A DNA stretch of 64,000 nt from Kytococcus schroeteri (GTDB lineage: Bacteria > Actinomycetota > Actinomycetes > Actinomycetales > Dermatophilaceae), in the NCBI RefSeq assembly GCF_042433515.1, contig NZ_JBHLVH010000013.1, positions 124,001-188,000 on the forward strand, given 5' to 3'. A program made the position numbers and the translations under genes. The first letter of the stretch is position 1, and every line of letters begins with the position of its first letter. Below are positions 31,341 to 41,522 of this stretch, one piece after another. The notes beneath the pieces are model-generated. The model was not told the DNA's origin. It worked only from the letters and a program-made list of their open reading frames with translations, and made no database searches.

Positions 31341-32876
31341 ATGAGCACCTCCACCACCGGCAAGACCTACGACGTCCGCACCCACGGGTGCCAGATGAAC
31401 GTGCACGACTCCGAGCGCCTCTCGGGCCTGCTCGAGGGGGCTGGCTACACCGACCTGGCGGCACTGGACGCCGCCGAGCGCCCGGAGACCGCCGACGTGG
31501 TGGTGTTCAACACCTGCGCGGTGCGCGAGAACGCCGCCAACAAGCTCTACGGCAACCTCGGCCAGCTGCGGCAGGCCAAGCTGCGCAACCCGGACCTGCA
31601 GATCGCCGTCGGCGGCTGCTTGGCCCAGATGGACCGCGACACCATCGTGAAGAAGGCGCCGTGGGTCGATGTGGTCTTCGGCACCCACAACATCGGCTCC
31701 CTGCCGGTGCTGCTGGAGCGCGCCCGCCACAACCGCGAGGCCCAGGTGGAGATCCTGGAGTCGCTCGAGACCTTCCCGTCCACCCTGCCGACCCGCCGCG
31801 ACAGCGCGTACTCCGGTTGGGTGTCCATCAGCGTGGGCTGCAACAACACGTGCACCTTCTGCATCGTGCCCAGCCTGCGCGGCAAGGAGAAGGACCGCCG
31901 CCCCGGCGACGTCCTGGCCGAGGTGCAGGCGCTGGTGGACCAGGGCGTCGTGGAGGTGACCCTGCTGGGGCAGAACGTCAACACCTACGGCGTGGAGTTC
32001 GGCGACCGTCAGGCCTTCAGCAAGCTGCTGCGCGCCTGCGGCGAGATCGAGGGCCTGGAGCGCGTGCGCTTCACCTCCCCGCACCCGGCCGCCTTCACCG
32101 ACGACGTCATCGACGCCATGGCCGAGACGCCCAACGTCATGCCGAGCCTGCACATGCCGCTGCAGTCCGGCTCGGACAAGGTGCTCAAGGACATGCGGCG
32201 CAGCTACCGGGGCAAGAAGTTCCTGGGCATCCTGGAGCGCGTCCGCGAGCAGATCCCGCACGCGGCCATCACCACCGACCTCATCGTGGGCTTCCCCGGC
32301 GAGACCGAGGAGGACTTCGCCGAGACCCTGCGCGTGGTGGAGGCCAGCCGCTTCTCCAGCGCCTTCACCTTCCAGTACTCCATCCGCGAGGGCACGCCCG
32401 CGGCCACGATGGAGAACCAGGTGCCCAAGGATGTCGTGCAGGACCGCTTCGACCGCCTCATCGAGCTGCAGGAACGCATCTCCTGGGAGGAGAACCGCGC
32501 CCAGGAGGGACGCACCGTCGAGGTGCTGGTGGCCCCCGGCGAGGGCCGCAAGGACGCCGAGACCCAGCGCATGTCCGGCCGTGCGGACGACAACCGCCTG
32601 GTGCACTTCGCGCTGCCGGCAGACCTCCCCGAGGCCGACCGCCCCCGCCCCGGCGACATGGTCACCGTGGAGGTCACCTACGGCGCCCCGCACAACCTCA
32701 TCGCCGACTCAGCGGTGCAGGGCGGCACCTTCTCCGTGCGCCGCACCGCCGGCGGCGACGCGTGGGAGCGGGCCCAGGGCATGCCCGCCAAGAAGCCGGC
32801 GGTCGGCCTGGGGATGCCCGGCATCGGCCGGCCGCCGGCCCCGGACGTGACGCAGGCCCCCTGCCGAGTGGACTGA
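31341..32876 (+). CDS. miaB: tRNA-2-methylthio-N6-dimethylallyladenosine synthase MiaB
   Basis: This radical-SAM methylthiotransferase modifies A37 of tRNAs that read UNN codons, after MiaA. The 511 residues have the N-terminal UPF0004 domain (RTHGCQMNVHDSERL, FNTCAVRENAANK, VGGCLAQMDRD), the radical-SAM cluster motif GCNNTCTFC (around residue 167), IVGFPGETEEDF, and a C-terminal TRAM domain ending in a Pro-rich tail. miaA is 4.6 kb downstream. The ATG at 31341 is fixed by the upstream -10 and by alignment of THGCQMN near the N-terminus. Confidence 0.95.
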   Translation: MSTSTTGKTYDVRTHGCQMNVHDSERLSGLLEGAGYTDLAALDAAERPETADVVVFNTCAVRENAANKLYGNLGQLRQAKLRNPDLQIAVGGCLAQMDRDTIVKKAPWVDVVFGTHNIGSLPVLLERARHNREAQVEILESLETFPSTLPTRRDSAYSGWVSISVGCNNTCTFCIVPSLRGKEKDRRPGDVLAEVQALVDQGVVEVTLLGQNVNTYGVEFGDRQAFSKLLRACGEIEGLERVRFTSPHPAAFTDDVIDAMAETPNVMPSLHMPLQSGSDKVLKDMRRSYRGKKFLGILERVREQIPHAAITTDLIVGFPGETEEDFAETLRVVEASRFSSAFTFQYSIREGTPAATMENQVPKDVVQDRFDRLIELQERISWEENRAQEGRTVEVLVAPGEGRKDAETQRMSGRADDNRLVHFALPADLPEADRPRPGDMVTVEVTYGAPHNLIADSAVQGGTFSVRRTAGGDAWERAQGMPAKKPAVGLGMPGIGRPPAPDVTQAPCRVD

Positions 32877-32965
32877 GCACCGCCCGTCGGGCCGGGTCGC
32901 ACGCCCGCCCGGCGGTAGCCTCCGGGCGTCCAGGGGAACCGCCCCTGCCGACCCCAGGAGAGCCC

Positions 32966-33595
32966 ATGCGTCGACTCCCCGTGGCCGTCGTGGCCGCCCT
33001 CTGCCTCGCCCCGATGGCGGTGCCCGCAGGTGCCGCCCCCGCGGCCACCGCCCCGTCCGGTGCCGCCACCAGTTCGTCCACGCCGGGGAGCGCGGGCAAC
33101 GACTCGATGGCCCTGGACGCCGCCGCCAAGGGCACCGACCGGGCGGCGGAGTACCCCGACCAGGGGGACGGCCCGCACTCCCCGCGCAACCGCACCCCCG
33201 AGCCCCTCTCGGTGAAGCGCAGCGGCGGGGTGGAGGTCCGCGCCGTGGACCTCGGCGACATCGACCTGGGTGGCCCGAGGAACCCCGGGGAGTTCCGCGC
33301 GCCGGTGCGGGGCCAGCTGTACCGGCCCGCCCACGCCCGGGGCAAGGCGCCACTGCTGGTCTTCGGCCACCTGCGCGCCCCCGCCTGCACCGACGACCTC
33401 TCGCGTTGGCCCTGCCCCGCCGGGTTCGAGCCGATGCGCTACGACCTGGGCATGGCCTACCTGGGCCGGGCGCTGGCCGAGCAGGGGTACGCGGTGCTCG
33501 TGCCGGACCTCGCCCCGCTCTACGTGGCCGGGGCCCTGAGCGACCCCTACGACCAGACCACGGGCTGGCTGCTCACCGTGGGCGGCCTGCGATGA
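32966..33595 (+). CDS. Secreted alpha/beta-hydrolase-like protein, C-terminally truncated
   Basis: The 209-residue precursor has a signal peptide (VAVVAALCLAPMAVPAGAA) and a Ser/Thr/Ala spacer. From about residue 110 it resembles the beginning of an alpha/beta-hydrolase: FRAPVRGQLYRPAHARGKAP, PLLVFGHLRAPACTDD, SRWPCPAGFEPMRYDLGMAYL, LAEQGYAVLVPDLAPLY. The frame ends 30 residues later, before any nucleophile elbow or catalytic His, so enzyme activity is not expected. AGGAG precedes the ATG, and TAGCCT at 32916-32921 is a possible -10. The stop overlaps the next ATG (ATGA). Family assignment is moderate. Confidence 0.5.
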   Translation: MRRLPVAVVAALCLAPMAVPAGAAPAATAPSGAATSSSTPGSAGNDSMALDAAAKGTDRAAEYPDQGDGPHSPRNRTPEPLSVKRSGGVEVRAVDLGDIDLGGPRNPGEFRAPVRGQLYRPAHARGKAPLLVFGHLRAPACTDDLSRWPCPAGFEPMRYDLGMAYLGRALAEQGYAVLVPDLAPLYVAGALSDPYDQTTGWLLTVGGLR

Positions 33596-33774
33596 GGCCC
33601 GCGCAGGTGCTGACGCTGTCGGCCGGTGGGGCGGTGCTGCTCCTGCTGGCCGGCGTGGTGCTCTGGGCCACGGGCTCCGCCCCGCTGGGCCCGTTCCTGG
33701 CCCTGGTGGGCGTCCTCGACCTCTTCGCGCTGGGCCTCGTGGCCCGCACCTGGCGGCGCCAGGGACGGCTCTAG
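33592..33774 (+). CDS. Small two-helix membrane protein
   Basis: The 60-residue protein has two hydrophobic helices (about 5-27 and 31-50) separated by GSAPLGP, and a basic end (RTWRRQGRL). The ATG overlaps the stop of the upstream secreted protein by 4 nt, so the two are probably coupled. I do not recognise a family. A 17-bp terminator follows immediately. Confidence 0.5.
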   Translation: MRPAQVLTLSAGGAVLLLLAGVVLWATGSAPLGPFLALVGVLDLFALGLVARTWRRQGRL

Positions 33775-33786
33775 CAGGACCCGCAC

Positions 33787-33823
33787 GACGAAGGGGCCCC
33801 GCCGCCGGCGGGGCCCCTTCGTC
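33787..33823. terminator. Bidirectional hairpin terminator
   Basis: GACGAAGGGGCCCCGCC (33787-33803) pairs perfectly with GGCGGGGCCCCTTCGTC (33807-33823), a 17-bp stem. It lies between the small membrane-protein gene and the convergent ppdK. Confidence 0.75.
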
Positions 33824-33851
33824 ATGTCACCGGGCAGTCAGCCCGGGGACG

Positions 33852-36512
<2,661 letters not shown>

Positions 36513-36567
36513 GCGGATCCTCCAGGTCACGTGGTTGTGGAGCAGTGGTGATGGGCCCCGGACGGGC

Positions 36568-37404
36568 CTACATCCCGGAAAGGGTAGCGCGGCGGTCCTC
36601 CACCAACTCGATGACACGGCCCGCGGACTCCTCGAGAGCGAGCTGGGTGGTGTCGATGGTGGGGCAGCCGACCTTGCGGAAGACCTCCTCGGCGTGGTCG
36701 AGCTCGTCGTAGATCTTGGCCAGGTCGGCGTACCCGTCCTTGCCCTGCCGGCCACCGAGGGTCTCCACGCGGCGGGTGCGGATGTCCTGCAGGCGCGTGG
36801 GGTCGATGGTGAGGCCCACGACCTTCCAGCGCGGCACCGAGAAGAGGCGCTGCGGGGGCTCGATGCCACGCACCAGCGGGATGTTCGCGGTCTTGTAGCC
36901 CAGGTAGCCCAGGTACATCGACAGCGGCGTCTTGCCCGAGCGGGAGACACCGATGAGCACCACGTCGGCCTGGTCGAGGCGCTGGTCGGGATTGCCGTCG
37001 TCGTTGGCGACCGCGTACTCCATCGCCGCGATGCGGGTGAAGTAGTCCGCCCCGATGCCCACCGGGCGCACCTTGTGCTCGGCCTGCCGGTGGGCCACGC
37101 GCTCCACGGCCCCCAGGGCGGGGCCCAGCAGGTCCACGTGCTCCAGACGCAGCTGCTGGGCCAGCTCGTGCACCAGGTCGTGCAGGGAGGAGTCGACGAT
37201 GGTGGAGTACACGACCACCGGCGCCCCGTCCTCGGCGATGCGCGCCATGACCGAGCGCAGCGTGGACTCGGTGGTGATGCGGGGGTGGCGCACGATGTGG
37301 GTGTCGATGTCCGGGAACTGCGCGGCCGTCGCACGGGCCACGCGGGCCGCGGTGTCGCCGGTGGAGTCCGCCACGACGTGGAACTCGATGGCCTGGGTGC
37401 TCAT
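36568..37404 (-). CDS. Pyruvate, phosphate dikinase regulatory protein (bifunctional kinase/phosphorylase)
   Basis: This DUF299-family protein of 278 residues uses ADP to phosphorylate, and Pi to dephosphorylate, the active-site Thr of PPDK. It begins FHVVADSTGDTAARVARA, has TIVDSSLHDLV and the P-loop GVSRSGKT (152-159) followed by PLSMYLGYLGYKTANIPLV. Being next to ppdK, which carries the target Thr453, points to the PPDK form rather than the PEP-synthase form. The ATG has no Shine-Dalgarno. TACGCT lies exactly 6 nt upstream, so the transcript should be leaderless. The start is divergent from miaA. Confidence 0.93.
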   Translation of the reverse strand: MSTQAIEFHVVADSTGDTAARVARATAAQFPDIDTHIVRHPRITTESTLRSVMARIAEDGAPVVVYSTIVDSSLHDLVHELAQQLRLEHVDLLGPALGAVERVAHRQAEHKVRPVGIGADYFTRIAAMEYAVANDDGNPDQRLDQADVVLIGVSRSGKTPLSMYLGYLGYKTANIPLVRGIEPPQRLFSVPRWKVVGLTIDPTRLQDIRTRRVETLGGRQGKDGYADLAKIYDELDHAEEVFRKVGCPTIDTTQLALEESAGRVIELVEDRRATLSGM

Positions 37405-37410
37405 GGCCCC

Positions 37411-37416
37411 AGCGTA
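37411..37416 (-). promoter_or_regulatory. Leaderless -10 element of the PPDK regulator gene
   Basis: On the minus strand TACGCT is followed by GGGGCC (6 nt) and the ATG at 37404. It lies in the 32-nt spacer shared with miaA. Confidence 0.55.
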
Positions 37417-37436
37417 GGTGCGGGAGGATGGGCCCG

Positions 37437-38432
37437 ATGTCGCACAGCACCCCGCCGCCCGCCCCCGGTTCGAGGCCCACCGGCCAGACGTTCGCCGACC
37501 ACCCCCTGGCCGGGCCGGTGCCGGTGGTGGCCGTGGTGGGGCAGACCGCCACCGGCAAGTCCGACCTCGGGCTGGCGCTCGCCGAACGGCTGGGCGGGGA
37601 GGTGGTCAACAGCGACGCCTCGCAGCTCTACCGGGGCATGGACATCGGCACCGCGAAGCTGTCGGTGGCCGAGCGGCGCGGGGTGCCGCACCACCAGCTG
37701 GACGTGCTCGACGTGACCCAGGAGGCCACGGTGGCCCGGTTCCAGTCCGCCGGGCGGCAGGACATGGCCGGCATCCGGCAGCGCGGGCACGTGCCGGTGG
37801 TGGTGGGCGGCACCGGTCTGTACGTGCGGGCGCTGCTGGACCGGCTGGAGATCCCGCCCACCGACCCGGCCGTGCGCGCCGCGCTGGAGGAGCGCCTGGA
37901 GGCCGAGGGGGTGGAGGTGCTGTACGCCGAGCTGCAACGCCTGGACGCCCCGGCCGCCGCCGGCATCGAGCCGCGCAACGGGCGCCGGGTGGTGCGGGCG
38001 CTGGAGGTCATCGAGCTCACCGGGCAGCCGTTCAGCTCCACCATGCCCACGCGCGAGTTCCTCGTGCCCACGGTGATCATCGGGCTGCGGGCCGACGACG
38101 CGGTGCTGCACCCCCGCATCGACGCGCGGGTGGAGCGGATGTGGGCCGCCGGGCTGCTCGAGGAGGTGCGGGCGCTCGACGCGGCGGGCCTGCGGACCGG
38201 GCCGGGGCGCACGGCACGGCGCGCCATCGGCTACTCCCAGGCCCTCGCCCAGCTCGACGGGGAGATGACGCAGCACGAGGCGATCGCGGACACCCAGCAG
38301 GGCACGCGGCGCCTGGCCCGCCGGCAGCGCGCCTGGTACCGGCCGGACCCGCGCATCCACTGGCTGGAGCACGACGCGCCGGACCTGGTGGAGCAGGCCC
38401 TGGCAGCGGTGCAGGCCGCCAGCAGGGGGTGA
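37437..38432 (+). CDS. miaA: tRNA dimethylallyltransferase MiaA
   Basis: The enzyme transfers a dimethylallyl group to N6 of A37 in tRNAs reading UNN codons, the substrate for MiaB. The 331 residues begin with a Pro-rich stretch, then the P-loop VGQTATGKS (34-42), VNSDASQLYRGMDIGTAKLS, HHQLDVLDVTQEATVARFQ, VVVGGTGLYVRALLD and IEPRNGRRVVRALEV, the typical order. I prefer ATG 37437 because GGGAGG lies 9 nt upstream. ATG 37428 in the same frame abuts the GGGAGG and would need leaderless translation. dapF, which often follows miaA in actinobacteria, is not here. Confidence 0.94.
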   Translation: MSHSTPPPAPGSRPTGQTFADHPLAGPVPVVAVVGQTATGKSDLGLALAERLGGEVVNSDASQLYRGMDIGTAKLSVAERRGVPHHQLDVLDVTQEATVARFQSAGRQDMAGIRQRGHVPVVVGGTGLYVRALLDRLEIPPTDPAVRAALEERLEAEGVEVLYAELQRLDAPAAAGIEPRNGRRVVRALEVIELTGQPFSSTMPTREFLVPTVIIGLRADDAVLHPRIDARVERMWAAGLLEEVRALDAAGLRTGPGRTARRAIGYSQALAQLDGEMTQHEAIADTQQGTRRLARRQRAWYRPDPRIHWLEHDAPDLVEQALAAVQAASRG

Positions 38433-38439
38433 GGTGACC

Positions 38440-38522
38440 GGAACGTTCCCTCGATGAGAACAAAATGTTCAGCACGAGGAAGGCGGGCTGTCGTGCTATG
38501 TTGAAGGGGAACTCAGTTCCCC
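38440..38522 (+). promoter_or_regulatory. Promoter region with three GAAC/GTTC dyads
   Basis: GGAACGTTCC (38440-38449), GAACA-AAA-TGTTC (38458-38470) and GGGGAAC-TCA-GTTCCCC (38506-38522) are three inverted repeats sharing GAAC/GTTC ends. TATGTT at 38497-38502, preceded by TG one base upstream (TGC), forms an extended -10. The dyads lie upstream of and just after the -10, so they could be operator sites, or the last could be an mRNA hairpin before the AAGGAG of the Tat-protein gene. Confidence 0.45.
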
Positions 38523-38547
38523 CGAGCACTTACGTCAAGGAGCAATC

Positions 38548-39393
38548 GTGACTATGCCCCCCCGCCCTTCCCGCGCATCTGTACCCAGCCGCCGCGCCAT
38601 CGTGCGAGGAGCCGCTTGGACCGCTCCTGCCGTGGCCGTGGCCTCGGCGGCCCCGGCCTTGGCAGCATCCTGCGTCACCCAGACCGTGTGTCAGACCCAG
38701 ATCATCGACTGGGACGCGCGCAGCAACTACACACGGGCCAGCAAGACCTCGGGCACGTACACGCTGCCCATCACCGGGGACGCGACGTCCGGTGCCTCGA
38801 ACCTCACGCTGTCGATCACCGAGCAACTTTTTGGGTACATGTACACCGGCACCGAGTGGAGTTCCAGCGGGCTGGGGAACTTCAACGAGAACCTGCGGAT
38901 CACCGACGGGCAGAGCGACCCGGGGGACGTGAACTCCCAGGGCGCCGGGCTGCAGCTGCACCAGGCTGTCGACATCACCGACGACCGGGTCAACGACAGC
39001 CGCGGCTCGCGGACCGACCGTACGCAGACCACCTTCCGGTTCTCCGAGCCGGTGTGCTCGCTGTCCTTCACCATCCGCGACATCGACGCCGTGCGCGACG
39101 ACTACTACGATGAGGTCGAGCTCTACTCGCCCACCCCCTACACGTACCAGAACGGGGCATTGGTGACCGGCGCCGGTCGGCATGGCAGCCCGTGGCACAT
39201 CACGGACTACTACGACTACAGCCCCACCCGGCCGGAGACCTCCGTGGGCATCACCTTCTCGCAGCCGGTGCAGGAGTTCACGGTGGTCTACTGGAACTCC
39301 GAGGTGGATGCCAACGGTAGGAACTTCGACGGTGACCAGCGCATCTTCCTCAGCGACATGACGGTCGGCATCGAGAAGCAGGTCTGCGTCTGA
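38548..39393 (+). CDS. Tat-exported protein of unknown function
   Basis: The 281-residue precursor has a twin-arginine signal (PSRRAIVRGAAWTAPAVAVA) with Ala-x-Ala cleavage near residue 40. The mature part is mostly beta, rich in Thr, Ser, Asp and Tyr, with Cys pairs at its start (CVTQTVCQT) and end (KQVCV). Short motifs include FRFSEPVCSLSFTIRDIDA and GITFSQPVQEFTVVYWNSE, reminiscent of beta-sandwich domains in secreted proteins. No catalytic motif is evident. GTG 38548 is preceded by AAGGAG at 6 nt. A perfect hairpin terminator follows. It is less GC-biased and more polar than its neighbours. Function unknown. Confidence 0.7.
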   Translation: MTMPPRPSRASVPSRRAIVRGAAWTAPAVAVASAAPALAASCVTQTVCQTQIIDWDARSNYTRASKTSGTYTLPITGDATSGASNLTLSITEQLFGYMYTGTEWSSSGLGNFNENLRITDGQSDPGDVNSQGAGLQLHQAVDITDDRVNDSRGSRTDRTQTTFRFSEPVCSLSFTIRDIDAVRDDYYDEVELYSPTPYTYQNGALVTGAGRHGSPWHITDYYDYSPTRPETSVGITFSQPVQEFTVVYWNSEVDANGRNFDGDQRIFLSDMTVGIEKQVCV

Positions 39394-39405
39394 GATCAAC
39401 CCCAG

Positions 39406-39435
39406 CAGGGGCCACCGGGATCCCGGTGGCCCCTG
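39406..39435. terminator. Hairpin terminator after the Tat-protein gene
   Basis: CAGGGGCCACCGGGA (39406-39420) and TCCCGGTGGCCCCTG (39421-39435) form a perfect 30-nt palindrome that would fold with a 4-nt loop. Confidence 0.7.
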
Positions 39436-39497
39436 TGTCGTGCGGCGGGGCGGTAATTCGCTGGCGGCCCGCATGCTCTGGGTGCTGGGGTGGGGGC

Positions 39498-40667
39498 ATG
39501 AAACAGACCTTCGTCCTGGCCGTCCTGGACGCCACGCCCTCCGAGGCGCCGCCGTCCCACCTGACCGACCAGCTGATCGCGCAGGACGCGGCCGTGGGCA
39601 TCGAGCTGCTGGGCCACGACGACTTCACGGGCAACGACGCCGCGGGAGTGCTGCGCGCCCTGCAGCCCGGCCCCTCGCGCCGCCGCTGGATGGTGGTGGC
39701 CCTCGACCGCCTGCCCCGGGAGGCGCAGCCGGCGGATGAGGCCAGCGTCGGCCTGCCGCTCGTGCCCGGCCGCGGCGAGGTGGAGCCGGGTGTCCGCGTG
39801 CTCGGCTCGGCCCACGTGGGCATCGCGCTGCAGGAGAACACCGACCGCCTGGACCTCGACCTCGCGGTGCTGCCGGGGGAGCGGCGCCGCGGCATCGGGT
39901 CTTCTCTCCACGAGGCGGCCGAGGAGATCGCCCGCGCGCACGGGCGCACCGTCATCGACACGTACACCGCGCACCGGCGGGCGGCGGAGGAGGGCAGCCC
40001 GGACGCGCTGGCCGCCCCCACCGGCTTCGGCACCCTCGACCGTACCGAGGCGCCCACGGTGTTCGCGCTGGCGCAGGGGTACCGCCTCGTCCAGACCGAG
40101 ACGCACTCCGAGTTGCACCCCGCCGATGGGATGGCCGTCGTGGACGCCCTGGAGGCCGACGCCCGAGCGCACGCCGCCGACTACGAGGTCCTCACCTGGA
40201 GCGGGCCCACCCCCCAGGAGCAGCTCGACGGGATGTGCCGCTTGTACGAGCGCATGAGCACCGACGTCCCGCAGGGCGACGCCGGGCGGGAGCAGGAGGT
40301 CTGGACTCCCGAGCGGATCCGCGAGAACGAGGCCCGGTGGCAGGACATCGGTCGGCACACGGTCTTCGCGATGGCCCGGCACGTGCCCACGGGTGAGGCG
40401 GTGGCCTACACCTACCTGCAGAGCTCCCCGCACCGACCCGCGGCCGCCTATCAGGAGGACACGCTGGTGGCGCGCGAGCACCGTGGCCACCGGTTGGGGA
40501 TGCTGGTGAAGACGGCCGCCCTGCGGCGGTTCACGGCCGAGCGTCCCCGGGTGCAGCGGGTGCACACCTGGAACGCCGGGGAGAACGCCCACATGCTGGC
40601 CATCAACACCGCGTTGGGCTTCCGTCCGGTGAGCCTGGAGGGCGTGTGGGAGAAGCGGATGGGGTGA
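39498..40667 (+). CDS. Tandem-GNAT N-acetyltransferase
   Basis: The 389-residue protein has two GCN5-related acetyltransferase modules. The first has acetyl-CoA-binding LPGERRRGIGSSLHEAAEE (about 128-146), and the second has VAREHRGHRLGMLVKTAAL (about 327-345) followed by NAGENAHMLAINTALGF. The two-module architecture resembles mycothiol synthase and related actinobacterial acetyltransferases, but motifs specific for MshD are not clear, so I leave the substrate open. The ATG is preceded by GGGGTGGGGG. The gene is convergent with the methyltransferase gene. Confidence 0.75.
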   Translation: MKQTFVLAVLDATPSEAPPSHLTDQLIAQDAAVGIELLGHDDFTGNDAAGVLRALQPGPSRRRWMVVALDRLPREAQPADEASVGLPLVPGRGEVEPGVRVLGSAHVGIALQENTDRLDLDLAVLPGERRRGIGSSLHEAAEEIARAHGRTVIDTYTAHRRAAEEGSPDALAAPTGFGTLDRTEAPTVFALAQGYRLVQTETHSELHPADGMAVVDALEADARAHAADYEVLTWSGPTPQEQLDGMCRLYERMSTDVPQGDAGREQEVWTPERIRENEARWQDIGRHTVFAMARHVPTGEAVAYTYLQSSPHRPAAAYQEDTLVAREHRGHRLGMLVKTAALRRFTAERPRVQRVHTWNAGENAHMLAINTALGFRPVSLEGVWEKRMG

Positions 40668-40720
40668 GCGTCGCCCGCCGCGCGTCGCCCGGTTGCGGGG
40701 GCGAGCACATTCCGCGGTCC

Positions 40721-40742
40721 CCGCCCGGTTCAGGCCGGGCGG
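40721..40742. terminator. Short hairpin between convergent genes
   Basis: CCGCCCGG (40721-40728) pairs with CCGGGCGG (40735-40742). The loop contains the methyltransferase stop codon. The 8-bp stem is a modest bidirectional terminator candidate. The GNAT gene ends 53 nt before. Confidence 0.45.
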
Positions 40743-41413
40743 GCCTCGAGCACCCAGAAGCCCTTGTGGCGAGCCACCCGGTCACAGGTGAAGGAATCCA
40801 CCTGAAGAGTTCTATCTGAAGCTTCTGGGCTGAAGCTCCCCGGCAGCTCACCGATCCACCGCTGCAGCGAGGGTGCGCCGAGGTTCTTGCCCACCACCAG
40901 CCAGGCCGCGCCGTCGGCCCGCAGCCGCGGCAGCCAGTGGGCCAGGATCTCGTGCAGCGCCTCCTTGCCCACGCGGATCGGCGGGTTCGACCAGATGCCG
41001 TCGAAGCGCACCGCATCGGGCACCTCCTCCGGGGCCACCACGTGCACCCCCGGGGCTCCGGGGCGCTCGGCCAGCACCCCCAGTCGGGCGGCGTTCGCTC
41101 GGGCCAGGTCGGCGGCGCGCTCGTTCACCTCCACCGCCCACACGGTGGCCTGCGGTGCCTGGAGGGCCAGGGAGAGCGCAATCGGCCCCCAGCCGCACCC
41201 GATGTCGAGCAGCTGGACCCCGGACCCGCGCGCCGCGAACGCCTCGGGCACCGGCACGGCGTCGAGCAGGAATGCCGTGGCGTGGTCGAGGTGCTCGGTG
41301 GAGAAGACCCCGGGCGCGGTGACCACGGTGCGGGTCCGGCCCGCCAACACCACGCTGATCTCCCGTCGCTCGTCCTCGGAGGCGGGGGAGGCGCTGAAGT
41401 AGTGGTCGGCCAT
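40730..41413 (-). CDS. Class I SAM-dependent methyltransferase, RsmC/RlmG-like small form
   Basis: The 227-residue enzyme has the MTS-type Rossmann fold. It begins with the tail DHYFSASPASEDERREI and shows the SAM loop LLDIGCGWGPIALSLAL, VWAVEVNERAADLARANA and the catalytic SNPPIRVGKEALHEIL (NPP-[ILF] type), which indicates methylation of an exocyclic amino group, most likely guanine N2 in rRNA. It corresponds to the catalytic half of RsmC without the N-terminal duplicate, as usual in Gram-positives. TACAGT lies 6 nt before the ATG with no Shine-Dalgarno, so the transcript is probably leaderless. Confidence 0.83.
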   Translation of the reverse strand: MADHYFSASPASEDERREISVVLAGRTRTVVTAPGVFSTEHLDHATAFLLDAVPVPEAFAARGSGVQLLDIGCGWGPIALSLALQAPQATVWAVEVNERAADLARANAARLGVLAERPGAPGVHVVAPEEVPDAVRFDGIWSNPPIRVGKEALHEILAHWLPRLRADGAAWLVVGKNLGAPSLQRWIGELPGSFSPEASDRTLQVDSFTCDRVARHKGFWVLEARPA

Positions 41414-41419
41414 GGGTGG

Positions 41420-41425
41420 ACTGTA
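41420..41425 (-). promoter_or_regulatory. Leaderless -10 element of the RsmC-like gene
   Basis: On the minus strand TACAGT is followed by CCACCC (6 nt) and the ATG at 41413. Confidence 0.55.
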
Positions 41426-41522
41426 GCGACGCCGGATCGGTCGTCGCCTCGTCATCGGCTGGTCACCTCCCCGTCACCGCGCCGACGCCGTGCGGTCACG
41501 TGGGGGAGGCAGGGTCACGCCC

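Noticed and set aside
38458..38470. LexA box GAACAAAATGTTC.
   Set aside because: The central spacer between GAAC and GTTC is 5 nt, not 4, and the flanking bases do not fit. Listed only as part of an unassigned dyad cluster.
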